64,000 nucleotides of DNA, from positions 62,001 through 126,000 of the forward strand of contig NZ_BMMK01000014.1 in assembly GCF_014645795.1 (NCBI RefSeq). Reading direction: 5' to 3'. Source of the stretch: Longimycelium tulufanense (GTDB lineage: Bacteria; Actinomycetota; Actinomycetes; Mycobacteriales; Pseudonocardiaceae). Shown piece by piece: positions 27,801-35,005 of the stretch; the stretch's first letter is position 1, and every line of letters begins with the position of its first letter. The notes under the pieces were generated by a model. The model saw only the letters and a list, made by a program, of their open reading frames with translations, was not told where the DNA came from and searched no databases. A program made the position numbers and the translations under genes.

Positions 27801-28092
27801 CCTGGTTCGGGGTGGCCAGGTGTCCCACCACGGCGAACCACGTGCCCCGCCCCGGCTGGTACATGCGTTCCCGCAGCTCACCGAGGAGCGCCAGCACCTC
27901 CTCGGGCATGAGCCCGGGCACCACCGTGCTGTCGGTGAGCACCGCCTCCAGGCCGTGTGCCACGGTCCCGTGCACCGCGCACACCTCGAAGTGGATCTCC
28001 TGCCAGTCCCGCGGCGCGAGCCGGGCCAGCACGCGGCAGCACTGCTGCTCCAAGGCGAGCTGCTCCTCCTCGGTGAGCCGCTCGGGGGTCAA
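24895..28092 (-). CDS. Double YezG-like / TNT multidomain protein C
   Basis: A 1065-residue protein with two YezG-like domains: residues ~15-145 (APRDWQEIHFEVCAVHG, GRGTWFAVVGHL, DEEPRWDSEEP) and ~222-358 (APPGWHRLRAIAQVVG, GRGTWFRARLRI, HEEEPRWGRPP). Six 24-residue repeats follow, then about 420 residues of Pro/Ser/Glu-rich linker, and a TNT domain at ~952-1060 (EVDRFGTATGNVVYAAATPY, WLGQPGGGTAYVLP). The usual YHxY motif is YRVY here, so the His is replaced by Arg and NADase activity is doubtful. The start is TTG, overlapping the stop of paralogue D (TTGA) and preceded by GAGGAGGAACAGGG, which indicates translational coupling. No signal peptide is seen. Confidence 0.75.
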   Translation of the reverse strand: MTPERLTEEEQLALEQQCCRVLARLAPRDWQEIHFEVCAVHGTVAHGLEAVLTDSTVVPGLMPEEVLALLGELRERMYQPGRGTWFAVVGHLATPNQARFRYELDEEPRWDSEEPTAADYAADLARFPRDPAATPEWLRRKVDGTGGPGEPPAAPDTPGAPELLASGNAPALPAAPSSRSTSAPPEVAASRDVSVPGKAVPAGEAAPAAGGATVAIPETGPLNEPQQRALLGRIAGELRKLAPPGWHRLRAIAQVVGYHTEFGLDAVDEAGAARPLEMPRPVALALLRMRSGMYEPGRGTWFRARLRITADGGVSVGFDHEEEPRWGRPPTVRDVAEELRLFPLPEHRLPAWLAGLRRPDSAAGVQNALPERAGRFDPPAEPSAVRQSAAGGAESTGQFDPVAERPATQDIAPAGGTDAAERFQPAAERSAAHESTRAHRADPDGRFDPRTDRPAMPEPAPTGGSQPVGRFEAAAGLPALQERSQTGGSQATGQFDSVAEHSLEQQPTPASGAGDRDQLHPAERPDISRGPAADSADGRSGTAAVTPSFTPAFPESGSELTTPFERLTEKTPADPGIRMPAESTSAAPSAGQPSTPEVFTDPAHAGGSGSRDAADESISATEPDERPTHRAAAFSEDLARESPASDPERLSSRHAELFDPPTPRFPSGTGATGTSDRPCDPDAAHDDHPELPSSDARGVSSAVPGDPETSLSLSAERPGGRETASVPHAGSFPGQPGETSPAAADENSAGRHAWPPVDRAPDSLGITGSGEVADAPPSGSPGPSSSVPEGEQAFTSPVGFTEPGADSTPNEVPAPDRAVSSAERNSRRQGDLEVEPSLENSEVPPEKHRFIPETDPLPGRRSGPSHGAKEPDSPVEREETLLRSEPIFPPGVPAEPPVAGARPRRRRAASDPADERPPASGVPRAPAGTGGRRRARNTEPTTAEEVWPVLPLPGEPPLALYRDKRIATLPPDTEVDRFGTATGNVVYAAATPYRERSLPGHWARRRYRVYRLRQFVEVVTGTAVPWLGQPGGGTAYVLPKPVGELLAEGVLVEIDAATTRPPAPR
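26545..26973 (-). repeat. Six 72-bp (24-residue) tandem repeats in paralogue C
   Basis: Units start with G[RQ]FDPxAE or a close variant at residues 374, 397, 421, 445, 469 and 493, a period of 24 residues (23 once). Most contain an xxGGxxxx step before the next unit. The period is conserved better than the sequence. Confidence 0.8.
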
Positions 28093-29531
28093 CCCTGTTC
28101 CTCCTCCTGCGGCGCGGGGATCTCCACCAGGCTGCCGTCCTCCAGCAGCTCATGGACGGACCGCGGCAGCAGGTAGGCGGTTCCCCCGCCCGGCTGGCCG
28201 AACCACGGGATCGCCGTGCCGGTCAGCGCCGGCAGCGGCCGTTGCAGCCGGTAGACGTGGTACTCCCGCTTCGCCCAGTCCGGCGGTAGTGACCGCTGCG
28301 GGAAGGGCGTGCCCGCGGTGTAGGTGACGTTGCCCTCGCCCGGGCCGAACCGGTCCACGTCCGTGCCAGCCGGCAACCGCACCTGCTCGGTATTACGGAA
28401 CAGGGTCAACGGCGGTTCACCGGGCAGCGGGACGATCTCCTCGACCGGCTCCTCCGGCGCGGCGACGACTGTCTGCTCCTCGGGCTTCTCCGGCTCGACC
28501 GCCACGCCGGCCGGAGGTGGGGCTGCCTGCGGGGGCGCCGGGCGTTGCGCCGGCGGCGCGGCCGGTGGCGGGGGAGCCTGCGGTGGGGTGGATGGCACCG
28601 GAGCCGCCGGCGGGTGCGGAGCCGAAGCCTGCGGCGCGGCAGGAGACTGGGGAGTCGGGGCCGCCGCGGGTGGCATCCCCTGCGGCGGTTCCTCGGAGGC
28701 GGCGTCCACCGGCGGCAGCAGCAACGTGCCGAGGAGCTGCGCGGCGGCCTGCTCCACGTCCTCGAACCCGACGGGGTGGTGCTGCTGTCCCTGCTCCGAC
28801 CAGAACACCAGCCAGCCCGCCGGCTCCCGGACCACGCACCACGCCTGCTCGGCCACCCCGCCCAGCCGGTAGTCGGTGGATGGGATGCCCAGCTCCTCGA
28901 GCCGCTGCCGGAGCCGGCGGAAGGCGGCCTCCTCGGCCACCCGGCGCCGCTCCTCCAGGTTCGGCTGCGGACCGGGCGGTGGCACCGGCGGGGCGGCCGG
29001 GGCGGCGGCCGCAGGCACGGGCGGCGTCGCTGGCGTGGCCGAAGCGGCCGGCGCTGTCGGGCCGGTCGCGGCGGGCGGTGCCGGCTGGGCCGGTCGGGAG
29101 AGCTGCGCCCGCTGCCGCAGCCAGTCCGGCAGGTACTCCTCCTCACGGGGGAAGAAACGCAGCTCGTCGACGAACGCTGGGGGCGGCGGCTGCCGCTGCC
29201 AGTCCGGCTCGTCGGTGCGGTTGTACTGCACCGAGTAACGGTCCGGGTGCTGCAGCTGGTACTGCGCGCTGAACCAGGTACCACGGCCCGCGCGGTGCAT
29301 GCCGGCACGCAGCTCGGCGAACCGCTGGGCGACCTCCGGCGGCGGGGTCCAGCTCTGGCTGCCGCCGTTGACGAAGCGGACCAGAACCGGCATCTCCACG
29401 TACTTCCCGGCCGCCCGGTAGTCGATGAGCACCTCCTCCCAGCCGGGGGGAAGGGTGTGCACGAGCTGGACCGTGGTCTGCTGCAGCAGGTGGTCCTGGT
29501 CGGTGGGGTTGAGCGTTCGGGGGCCCGTCAT
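28089..29531 (-). CDS. YezG-like / TNT multidomain protein D
   Basis: A 480-residue protein. Residues ~10-140 are a clear YezG-like domain (PPGWEEVLIDYRAAGKYVEM, GRGTWFSAQYQL, RTDEPDWQRQP). A Pro/Ala linker follows, then the second shared domain at ~200-275 (AWCVVREPAGWLVFWSEQG to AAAQLLGTLLL), another Pro/Ala linker, and a TNT domain at ~366-475. The TNT domain has DVDRFGPGEGNVTYTAGTPF, RSLPPDWAKREYHVYRL and WFGQPGGGTAYLLP, so both the YHxY His and the FGQPGGG Gln are present. By homology it should be an NAD+ glycohydrolase. The ATG has a strong AGGAGGAAGCG site. It overlaps gene C and lies 31 bases after gene E. Confidence 0.82.
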   Translation of the reverse strand: MTGPRTLNPTDQDHLLQQTTVQLVHTLPPGWEEVLIDYRAAGKYVEMPVLVRFVNGGSQSWTPPPEVAQRFAELRAGMHRAGRGTWFSAQYQLQHPDRYSVQYNRTDEPDWQRQPPPPAFVDELRFFPREEEYLPDWLRQRAQLSRPAQPAPPAATGPTAPAASATPATPPVPAAAAPAAPPVPPPGPQPNLEERRRVAEEAAFRRLRQRLEELGIPSTDYRLGGVAEQAWCVVREPAGWLVFWSEQGQQHHPVGFEDVEQAAAQLLGTLLLPPVDAASEEPPQGMPPAAAPTPQSPAAPQASAPHPPAAPVPSTPPQAPPPPAAPPAQRPAPPQAAPPPAGVAVEPEKPEEQTVVAAPEEPVEEIVPLPGEPPLTLFRNTEQVRLPAGTDVDRFGPGEGNVTYTAGTPFPQRSLPPDWAKREYHVYRLQRPLPALTGTAIPWFGQPGGGTAYLLPRSVHELLEDGSLVEIPAPQEEEQG

Positions 29532-29562
29532 AGGTTCGCTTCCTCCTGCTTGGCCGCAGGCC

Positions 29563-30054
29563 TCAGACCGGCGCGGACGCGTCGCGTTGGCCGGCCAGCC
29601 TGGCCCGCAGCCAACCCGGGACGTGCTCGTCGTCGCGCGGGAATGCTTCCAGATCCTGCGCCAGCACCGTGGCGGGGACCGGGGGGTTCCACAGCGGGTC
29701 GTGGTCGAAGTTGAAGCTGACGTGGAACCGGCTGGGCGGATCCATCGTGTACCGCATGGAGAACCAGGTTCCCAGGCCGGGCTGGTACATCAGCTGGCGA
29801 AGCTCCACCGCCGCCGAGGTGACCTGGGGCGGGGTGGCGAAGCCCGCGGTGGTGCCGTCCTCCATCACCACGGTGAGTGCCAGGTCGTGCACGGAGCTGG
29901 CCATCGTCGCCTTGAGGTCGATGCGTCGCCAGCCGGCGGGGGCGATGCCGAGCAGACCGCTGCCGATGACCTGGAGCAGCTCCTCGCTCCGGTCGTCCTC
30001 ACCCGTGGTCGGGGCGTCGTCGGTGTCGAGGTCGGGGTGCTGCGGTTCGTGCAT
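29563..30054 (-). CDS. Stand-alone YezG-like protein E, first gene of the TNT cluster
   Basis: A 163-residue protein consisting only of the YezG-like domain: an acidic N-terminus, APAGWRRIDLKATMAS, LRQLMYQPGLGTWFSMRY, then FNFDHDPLWNPPVP and a terminal EHVPGWLRARL. YezG-family proteins of Bacillus are immunity proteins for LXG toxins. As the only single-domain member, and the first one translated, it is the obvious candidate for a free immunity protein to the TNT enzymes downstream, but this is inference. It is divergent from the pentapeptide-repeat gene. Confidence 0.78.
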   Translation of the reverse strand: MHEPQHPDLDTDDAPTTGEDDRSEELLQVIGSGLLGIAPAGWRRIDLKATMASSVHDLALTVVMEDGTTAGFATPPQVTSAAVELRQLMYQPGLGTWFSMRYTMDPPSRFHVSFNFDHDPLWNPPVPATVLAQDLEAFPRDDEHVPGWLRARLAGQRDASAPV

Positions 30055-30114
30055 GGTTCTCGGGCTCCCGGGTCGGTCTTCCGCCGCCGGCGTCGCGGCG
30101 GGAGTCGGGGTGCG

Positions 30115-30120
30115 ACGTTA
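30115..30120 (-). promoter_or_regulatory. Candidate -10 box of the TNT cluster
   Basis: TAACGT on the minus strand lies 60 bases upstream of gene E. No matching -35 hexamer was found, so the call is weak. Confidence 0.3.
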
Positions 30121-30202
30121 GTGCGATCGGGTGGTTGTCGGGCCGTGACCCGGCGGATGTTTACCCGGGTCGGTGTCGGACCTCACTGGCAGAGTGGCAC
30201 CC

Positions 30203-30799
30203 ATGAGCTCGGGAACGACAACCGGGGCGGACTTCACGGATGCTGTTCTGGTAGGCGAAAAGCTCGAAGATCGCTCCTTCGAGGGTTGTGACTTCACCGG
30301 AGCGGACCTGGCGACGCTGCGCACCGTGCGTTGCTCTTTCACCGACTGTGATTTCACCGCGGTGGACCTTGGTCGTTCCCGGCATCTGTCTTCAGCCTTT
30401 CGGGGCTGCGGCTTCGATCGGGCCCATTTGGTCGAGGCGGAGTTCGCCGGCTGCACCCTGCTGGGCTCGATGTTCAACGACTGCCGGTGGCGGGCGGCGC
30501 GGTTGCACGAGACCGATCTCACCCTGGTCGGGCTGACCCGGGCCGACCTGCGGAACCTGGACCTTTCCGGGCTGCGGTTGCGGGAGGCGAACCTCAACGA
30601 GGCCGACCTACGTGGCGCGGACCTGCGCCGGGCGGACCTCAGTGGTGCCCGGATGTTGCGCACCAGGTTGCGCGGGGCTGATCTGCGGGAGGCGCGCGTT
30701 GAGCCGGACGCCTTCGTGCAGGCGGATTGGGAAGGAGCAGTCATCGACGTGCCGATGGCGATTGCGTACGCCGCGGCACGCGGCCTGCGCGTGGAGTGA
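30203..30799 (+). CDS. Pentapeptide-repeat protein
   Basis: A 198-residue right-handed quadrilateral beta-helix protein with pentapeptides of the A(D/N)LxX type throughout, for example GADLAT, EANLNEADLRGADLRRADL and GADLREARV. Members such as MfpA and Qnr mimic DNA and protect gyrase, but most family members have unknown targets and nothing here identifies one. ATG 30203 was chosen because a CAGAGT box ten bases upstream would give a nearly leaderless transcript; GTG 30173 is possible. It is divergent from the TNT cluster, sharing the intergenic region with it. Confidence 0.85.
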   Translation: MSSGTTTGADFTDAVLVGEKLEDRSFEGCDFTGADLATLRTVRCSFTDCDFTAVDLGRSRHLSSAFRGCGFDRAHLVEAEFAGCTLLGSMFNDCRWRAARLHETDLTLVGLTRADLRNLDLSGLRLREANLNEADLRGADLRRADLSGARMLRTRLRGADLREARVEPDAFVQADWEGAVIDVPMAIAYAAARGLRVE

Positions 30800-30902
30800 T
30801 CCCAGCAATACTCGAGGCGAAGATCGCGCCATCGAGCGACCTCCACGCATCTGGCGCTGTTCCGGGACGGCTTGGCCCTACGGTCCACCGAGTGACGACT
30901 CC

Positions 30903-30914
30903 GAGCGATCGCTC
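30903..30914. promoter_or_regulatory. 12-bp palindrome, possible operator
   Basis: GAGCGATCGCTC is a perfect palindrome 38 bases upstream of the small coiled-coil gene. It resembles the symmetric sites bound by TetR-type repressors, but no regulator gene is adjacent. Confidence 0.3.
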
Positions 30915-30951
30915 AGCACAGAACCACCGGCACCGGTAGGAATTCGGCGAC

Positions 30952-31173
30952 GTGTACGAGCTGCTGGACGCCACCAACCAGACCATCACCGCTGTTGCGG
31001 CGAGGCAGCGGCGGCACGACACCAGGCTGGAGGAGATCCAGCACGCTCTCGACCTAGCCGTGGGCCGGCTGGATCGGTTGGAACAGGCCGAATGGCGCCT
31101 CGCCGAAACCCAGCGTGAGCAGGCCGCCAAGCTGGACGAGATCCTCGACCTGCTCCGGAACGGCCGGGGCTGA
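30952..31173 (+). CDS. Small coiled-coil protein
   Basis: A 73-residue protein, almost entirely predicted helix with heptad spacing (LEEIQHALDLAVGRLDRLEQ, AEWRLAETQREQAAKLDEIL). I do not recognise the family. The frame has normal high-GC third positions and a GTG start with TAGGAATT upstream, so I think it is real, though the evidence is modest. It lies between the pentapeptide gene and folD. Confidence 0.45.
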   Translation: MYELLDATNQTITAVAARQRRHDTRLEEIQHALDLAVGRLDRLEQAEWRLAETQREQAAKLDEILDLLRNGRG

Positions 31174-31323
31174 GCGCACCGGAACGCCCGCCCGCATGTC
31201 CTGGCCCCTGCTGGGAGTCCGGGCGAGCCTCCTCTTCGGCAAGGCCAGTGATCAACGTGCTCGTGGCGCCGATCAGCACACCAAGCCCGTGCTGTGCCCG
31301 GCCTTCTGGCACGATGAGAAGCC

Positions 31324-32181
31324 GTGACCGCCACCATCCTTGACGGCAAGGCCACCAAGAACGCGATCTACGAGGACCTGCGCGCGCGGGTCGCCGCGCT
31401 GGCCGAGCGCGGCCGGACACCCGGGTTGGCCACCGTGCTGGTCGGCGACGACCCCGGCTCGCACGCCTACGTCCGGGGCAAGCACAACGACTGCGCCAAG
31501 GTGGGCATCACCTCGATCCGCCGCGACCTCCCGGCGGACACCTCGCAGGCCGAGGTGGAGGCGGTCCTGGCCGAGCTGAACGCCGACCCGGCGTGCACCG
31601 GCTACATCGTGCAGCTACCCGTGCCCGACCACCTGGACGCCGGGCGCCTGCTGGAGCTGGTCGACCCGGCCAAGGACGCCGACGGCCTGCACCCGATCAA
31701 CCTGGGCCGCCTGGTGCTCGGCGAGCCGGGCCCGCTGCCCTGCACCCCGCGCGGCATCGTGGAGCTGCTGCGCCGCTACGACATCCCGCTGGCCGGCGCG
31801 AACGTCACCGTGGTCGGCCGTGGCGTCACGGTGGGCCGCCCGCTGGGCCTGCTGCTCACCCGGCGCAGCGAGAACGCGACCGTGACCCTGTGCCACACCG
31901 GCACCAAGGACCTCGCCGCCGAGATCGGGCGCGCGGACATCGTGGTGGCCGCGGCCGGCAAGGCCCACCTGGTCACCGCGGACATGGTCAAGCCCGGTGC
32001 GGTCGTGCTCGACGTGGGCGTCACCCGCACCGAGGATGGCCTGGCCGGCGACGTGCACCCGGACGTGCTCGAGGTGGCCGGTTTCCTGTCGCCCAACCCC
32101 GGTGGCATCGGCCCGATGACCCGCGCGATGTTGCTCACCAACGTCGTGGAGGCGGCGGAGCGCGCCGCCGGGACGGCGTGA
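31324..32181 (+). CDS. folD: Methylenetetrahydrofolate dehydrogenase / cyclohydrolase
   Basis: A 285-residue bifunctional enzyme that converts 5,10-methylene-THF to 10-formyl-THF with NADP+. The conserved segments are [20 protein letters not shown] (substrate Tyr and Lys), [42 protein letters not shown] (Rossmann loop; RGVTVG is the actinobacterial form) and [15 protein letters not shown]. It feeds PurN and PurH. The GTG start follows GATGAGAAG. It overlaps the DUF3017 gene (GTGA), the same pairing as Rv3356c/Rv3355c in mycobacteria. Confidence 0.97.
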   Translation: MTATILDGKATKNAIYEDLRARVAALAERGRTPGLATVLVGDDPGSHAYVRGKHNDCAKVGITSIRRDLPADTSQAEVEAVLAELNADPACTGYIVQLPVPDHLDAGRLLELVDPAKDADGLHPINLGRLVLGEPGPLPCTPRGIVELLRRYDIPLAGANVTVVGRGVTVGRPLGLLLTRRSENATVTLCHTGTKDLAAEIGRADIVVAAAGKAHLVTADMVKPGAVVLDVGVTRTEDGLAGDVHPDVLEVAGFLSPNPGGIGPMTRAMLLTNVVEAAERAAGTA

Positions 32182-32465
32182 GGAGGTTCTGGGAGTCCGA
32201 ACGCGTCCGGCGTCACCTGCCGTTCGCGGCGGTGATGGCCGTCGTCCTGATGGGCCTGGTGCTCATCTCGATGGCCCACTGGCGACGCGGCTCGTTCCTG
32301 ATCGGATGCGCGTTGCTGCTCGCCGCCGGGTTCCGGTTCTTCCTGCCGGAGGAACGCCTGGGACTGCTGGTCCTGCGACGCCGCAACGTCGACCTGGCGC
32401 TCTACGTCGGGTTCGCCATTGCGATCATCGCGATCGCGATCAGCATCCGCCGCTTCCCGGTCTAG
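32178..32465 (+). CDS. DUF3017 small membrane protein
   Basis: A 95-residue protein with three hydrophobic segments, the last two separated by a basic [19 protein letters not shown] loop. It matches the DUF3017 family that follows folD across actinobacteria. The GTG start overlaps the folD stop by four bases, so its expression is coupled to folD. The function is unknown. A perfect hairpin terminator follows. Confidence 0.85.
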   Translation: MRRFWESERVRRHLPFAAVMAVVLMGLVLISMAHWRRGSFLIGCALLLAAGFRFFLPEERLGLLVLRRRNVDLALYVGFAIAIIAIAISIRRFPV

Positions 32466-32524
32466 TTCGGATCTGGTTCCGGGCCGACGTCGCGGCAATC
32501 GTCATGAGTAGCGGACGACGAACC

Positions 32525-32547
32525 GGCCCGGCGGTGACCGCCGGGCC
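32525..32547. terminator. Perfect bidirectional hairpin
   Basis: GGCCCGGCGG (32525-32534) pairs with CCGCCGGGCC (32538-32547) around the loop TGA. It lies between the converging DUF3017 and DUF1918 genes and can serve both. Confidence 0.75.
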
Positions 32548-32564
32548 GATTCGGGCTCGTGGGG

Positions 32565-32759
32565 TCAGTCCTGCGGGCCGCGCTGCTCGATGAGGCAGTC
32601 CGGTCCCGGAAAGATGAGGGCCTCGTGGCCGTCGTCGAACCGTACGCGGTACGGCGGCTCGCCCTGGGAGCCCCGAACCTCGACGATCTCGCCGACGTGC
32701 TCCTTCATACCGACGATACGGCCCTTGATCCGCACTCGGTCGCCAACGGTTGCGTGCAT
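32565..32759 (-). CDS. DUF1918 domain protein
   Basis: A 64-residue SH3-like small protein (MHATVGDRVRIKGRIVGMKE, YRVRFDDGHEALIFPGPD). DUF1918 proteins are widespread in actinobacteria with no assigned role. The ATG at 32759 has GGAGGTGG upstream at the right distance and gives the family's normal length. Confidence 0.85.
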   Translation of the reverse strand: MHATVGDRVRIKGRIVGMKEHVGEIVEVRGSQGEPPYRVRFDDGHEALIFPGPDCLIEQRGPQD

Positions 32760-32828
32760 GAGTGACCACCTCCGCGCCCCCAAGCCTAGGCAAGGATGGC
32801 CGACGTCACAGCCCACCCGATGGGTTGA

Positions 32829-33206
32829 TCAGGAACAGGCCCTCGTCAGCCGGTCGACCCGCTGCAGCCGCTCGTTCGTCCAGCTCATGAGCTTGCTCGG
32901 GTCCAGGTCGCTGAGCTGGAGCTGGCCCATCTGGTCGGCGGTCTCCCGCAGCTGCTGCTGCAGGTTGGCGTCGGACACCTGCTCGGCCAGCTTGCGCAGC
33001 TCGTCGGCCTTGCGCTGGGCCTCGTCCACGGCCTGCTGCCCCTTGCTCGGGTCCGGCGAGTACCCGGCCGCGCTGAGTGCCTTGGTGCACGCCTCGGCCT
33101 TGTCCAGTCCCTCGGAGACCTGGTTGAGGCTGTCGCAGCCGCCCAGCGCGAGTACCAGCAGCGGGGCGGCGAGGGCGAGGGCGACGCGAGGTCCGGCGAT
33201 CCGCAT
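32829..33206 (-). CDS. Lipoprotein with helical C-terminal part
   Basis: A 125-residue protein with a lipoprotein signal peptide (MRIAGPRVALALAAPLLVLA) and lipobox LGGC at residues 21-24. The mature part is mainly helical and Gln/Asp-rich (EAQRKADELRKLAEQVSDAN). It should be anchored on the outer face of the membrane. The function is unknown. It lies nine bases from the ABC transporter genes on the same strand and may be co-transcribed. Confidence 0.8.
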   Translation of the reverse strand: MRIAGPRVALALAAPLLVLALGGCDSLNQVSEGLDKAEACTKALSAAGYSPDPSKGQQAVDEAQRKADELRKLAEQVSDANLQQQLRETADQMGQLQLSDLDPSKLMSWTNERLQRVDRLTRACS

Positions 33207-33215
33207 GGCGTGACA

Positions 33216-34205
33216 CTACCGATCAACCACCGGAAGAGCACGGGATTCGCGGAGTTCGTACAACCGACGGATGACATCGGCGATCTCCGGCTCCAGCACG
33301 CTCACGTCGTGCACCGGCGCCCGCTCGGCCACCGCCGTGATGAGGGCCGCCGCGGTCAGCCGCTCCCGGTCGAACACCAGGTGCTGGCGGGAACCGTCGT
33401 TCTCCACGTGCGCGACCCGCGCTCCGGGCAGCTCCAGCGGCGGCACCGGCCGTTCCAGGTCCACCACCAGCGTGCGCTCCCGGGCGACCTCGGCCCGCAG
33501 CCCGGCCAGCGGCCCGTCCGCCAGCACCCGGCCGTGGTCGATGACCACGAGCCGCCGGCACAACGTCTCGATGTCGTCCAGGTCATGGGTGGTGAGCAGC
33601 AGGGTGGTCCCCCGCTCGGCGTTCAGCCGGGCCAGGAACCGGCGCAGCCGGACCTTGGACTCCAGGTCCAGGCCGATCGTGGGCTCGTCGAGCACCAGCA
33701 GCCGCGGCCCGTGCAGCAACGCCGCGGTCACCTCACCCCGCATCCGCTGCCCGAGCGAGAGCTGCCGTACCGGCGTGTGCAGGAACGGCCCCATCTCGAG
33801 CAGCTCCACGCACTCGTCCAGCCGGTCCGCGTGCGCAGCCCGCGGCACCCGGAAGATGTCCCGCAGCAGGTCGAAGCTCTCCAGCAGCGGCAGGTCCCAC
33901 CACAGTTGGCTGCGCTGCCCGAAGACCACGCCGATCCGGCCGGCCAGCTCGCGCCGCCGCGCCGCCGGTTCCAGCCCGCACACCCGCACGAAGCCACCGG
34001 TCGGCACGAGGATCCCGGTCAGCATCTTGATCGTGGTCGACTTGCCCGCCCCGTTGGGACCCACGTACCCGACGGTCTCGCCCGCCTCGATGGCGAAGGA
34101 CACGTCCTCGACCGCGACCACCTCGTGCCGCTGCCGCCGGAAGCGCCCCACCTTGCGGCGCAACGTGAAAGTTCGCCGCAAATCGCGGGCTTCGATCAAG
34201 CTCAT
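33216..34205 (-). CDS. ABC-2 exporter ATPase (COG4586 type)
   Basis: A 329-residue ATP-binding subunit. The Walker A is GPNGAGKST, the signature is LSLGQRMRGE, and the Walker B is LLVLDEPTIGLDLE followed by the H-loop LLTTHDLDD. The basic N-terminal insert FRRQRHEVVAV and the C-terminal domain fit the COG4586 group, which pairs with two DUF990-like permeases. The ATG at 34205 overlaps the stop of the upstream permease (ATGA). The frame is open further upstream but overlaps that permease. The substrate is unknown. Confidence 0.92.
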   Translation of the reverse strand: MSLIEARDLRRTFTLRRKVGRFRRQRHEVVAVEDVSFAIEAGETVGYVGPNGAGKSTTIKMLTGILVPTGGFVRVCGLEPAARRRELAGRIGVVFGQRSQLWWDLPLLESFDLLRDIFRVPRAAHADRLDECVELLEMGPFLHTPVRQLSLGQRMRGEVTAALLHGPRLLVLDEPTIGLDLESKVRLRRFLARLNAERGTTLLLTTHDLDDIETLCRRLVVIDHGRVLADGPLAGLRAEVARERTLVVDLERPVPPLELPGARVAHVENDGSRQHLVFDRERLTAAALITAVAERAPVHDVSVLEPEIADVIRRLYELRESRALPVVDR

Positions 34206-35005
34206 GACCCCGTCCCCCGATAGTGCCGAACCGCGAACCGCCACACCCCACCGGCCACCGCCGTCGCCGCCACGGCCACCAGCGGGCTCGTCCAGCCCAG
34301 CCACCCGGGCAACCCGAGCGGGTCCGTCCGCTCCAGCAGCACCAGTGCCGGGTAGTAGGCGACGAACGCGCCGGGCACCACGAACGCCATCAGGCGCCGC
34401 AGCCAAGCGGAGAAGATGTTGATGGGGTAGGAGTTGAACATGCTGCTGCCGTAGGTCACCGAGTTGGCGAACTCCCGGCCGTCCACCAGCCAGAAGCAGA
34501 TACTGCAGGCCGCCACCCACACCGAGGAGAAGATGACCGCGCCGGCCAGCGGGGCGACCACGAGGAGCGCAAGTTTGGCCATGCTCCAGGAGATATCGGC
34601 CACGGACAACGCGAAAAGCAGCGTCGCGAATCCGATCGCGGCACGCCCCAACCGCCGTAGCTGCACATCGAGCGTGAGGACCTGGCCGAGCGTGCCCAGT
34701 GGACGCACGAGCAGCACGTCGAACTTCCCGGTGCGGATCAGCTCGCCCAGGTGGTTGAGCTGGGACACCGCCAGGTCCGCCAACCCGAAGCCGAAAGTGG
34801 CCAACCCGTACATTAGCAACACGTCGTTCCGGCCGAACCCGCCGAGACTCGTGGTGTTGTGAAATACAGCGAGGATCGTCACCAACTCGAGGCCGCCCGC
34901 GATCACCTGGGCGCAGAGTTCTACGGTGAACGAAAGCCGGTACGTCGCTTGTGCGCGGAGTCGGGAACCGATGACCCGGCGATAGGCGCGGACGGTACTA
35001 GCCAC
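34202..35005 (-). CDS. ABC-2 type permease 2 (COG3694-like)
   Basis: A 267-residue integral membrane protein with six hydrophobic segments. It has a conserved GKFDVLLVRPLGTLGQVL cytoplasmic loop, typical of the DUF990 permeases (xGxxDxxLxRPL). The GTG at 35005 overlaps the end of permease 1 by eight bases. It works with the ATPase encoded immediately downstream. Confidence 0.88.
   Translation of the reverse strand: MASTVRAYRRVIGSRLRAQATYRLSFTVELCAQVIAGGLELVTILAVFHNTTSLGGFGRNDVLLMYGLATFGFGLADLAVSQLNHLGELIRTGKFDVLLVRPLGTLGQVLTLDVQLRRLGRAAIGFATLLFALSVADISWSMAKLALLVVAPLAGAVIFSSVWVAACSICFWLVDGREFANSVTYGSSMFNSYPINIFSAWLRRLMAFVVPGAFVAYYPALVLLERTDPLGLPGWLGWTSPLVAVAATAVAGGVWRFAVRHYRGTGS

Noticed and set aside
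21016-30054. TNT proteins as classical secreted toxins
   Set aside because: None of the five has a signal peptide, lipobox or WXG/PPE-like N-terminus, so ordinary Sec, Tat or ESX export cannot be claimed from the sequence.
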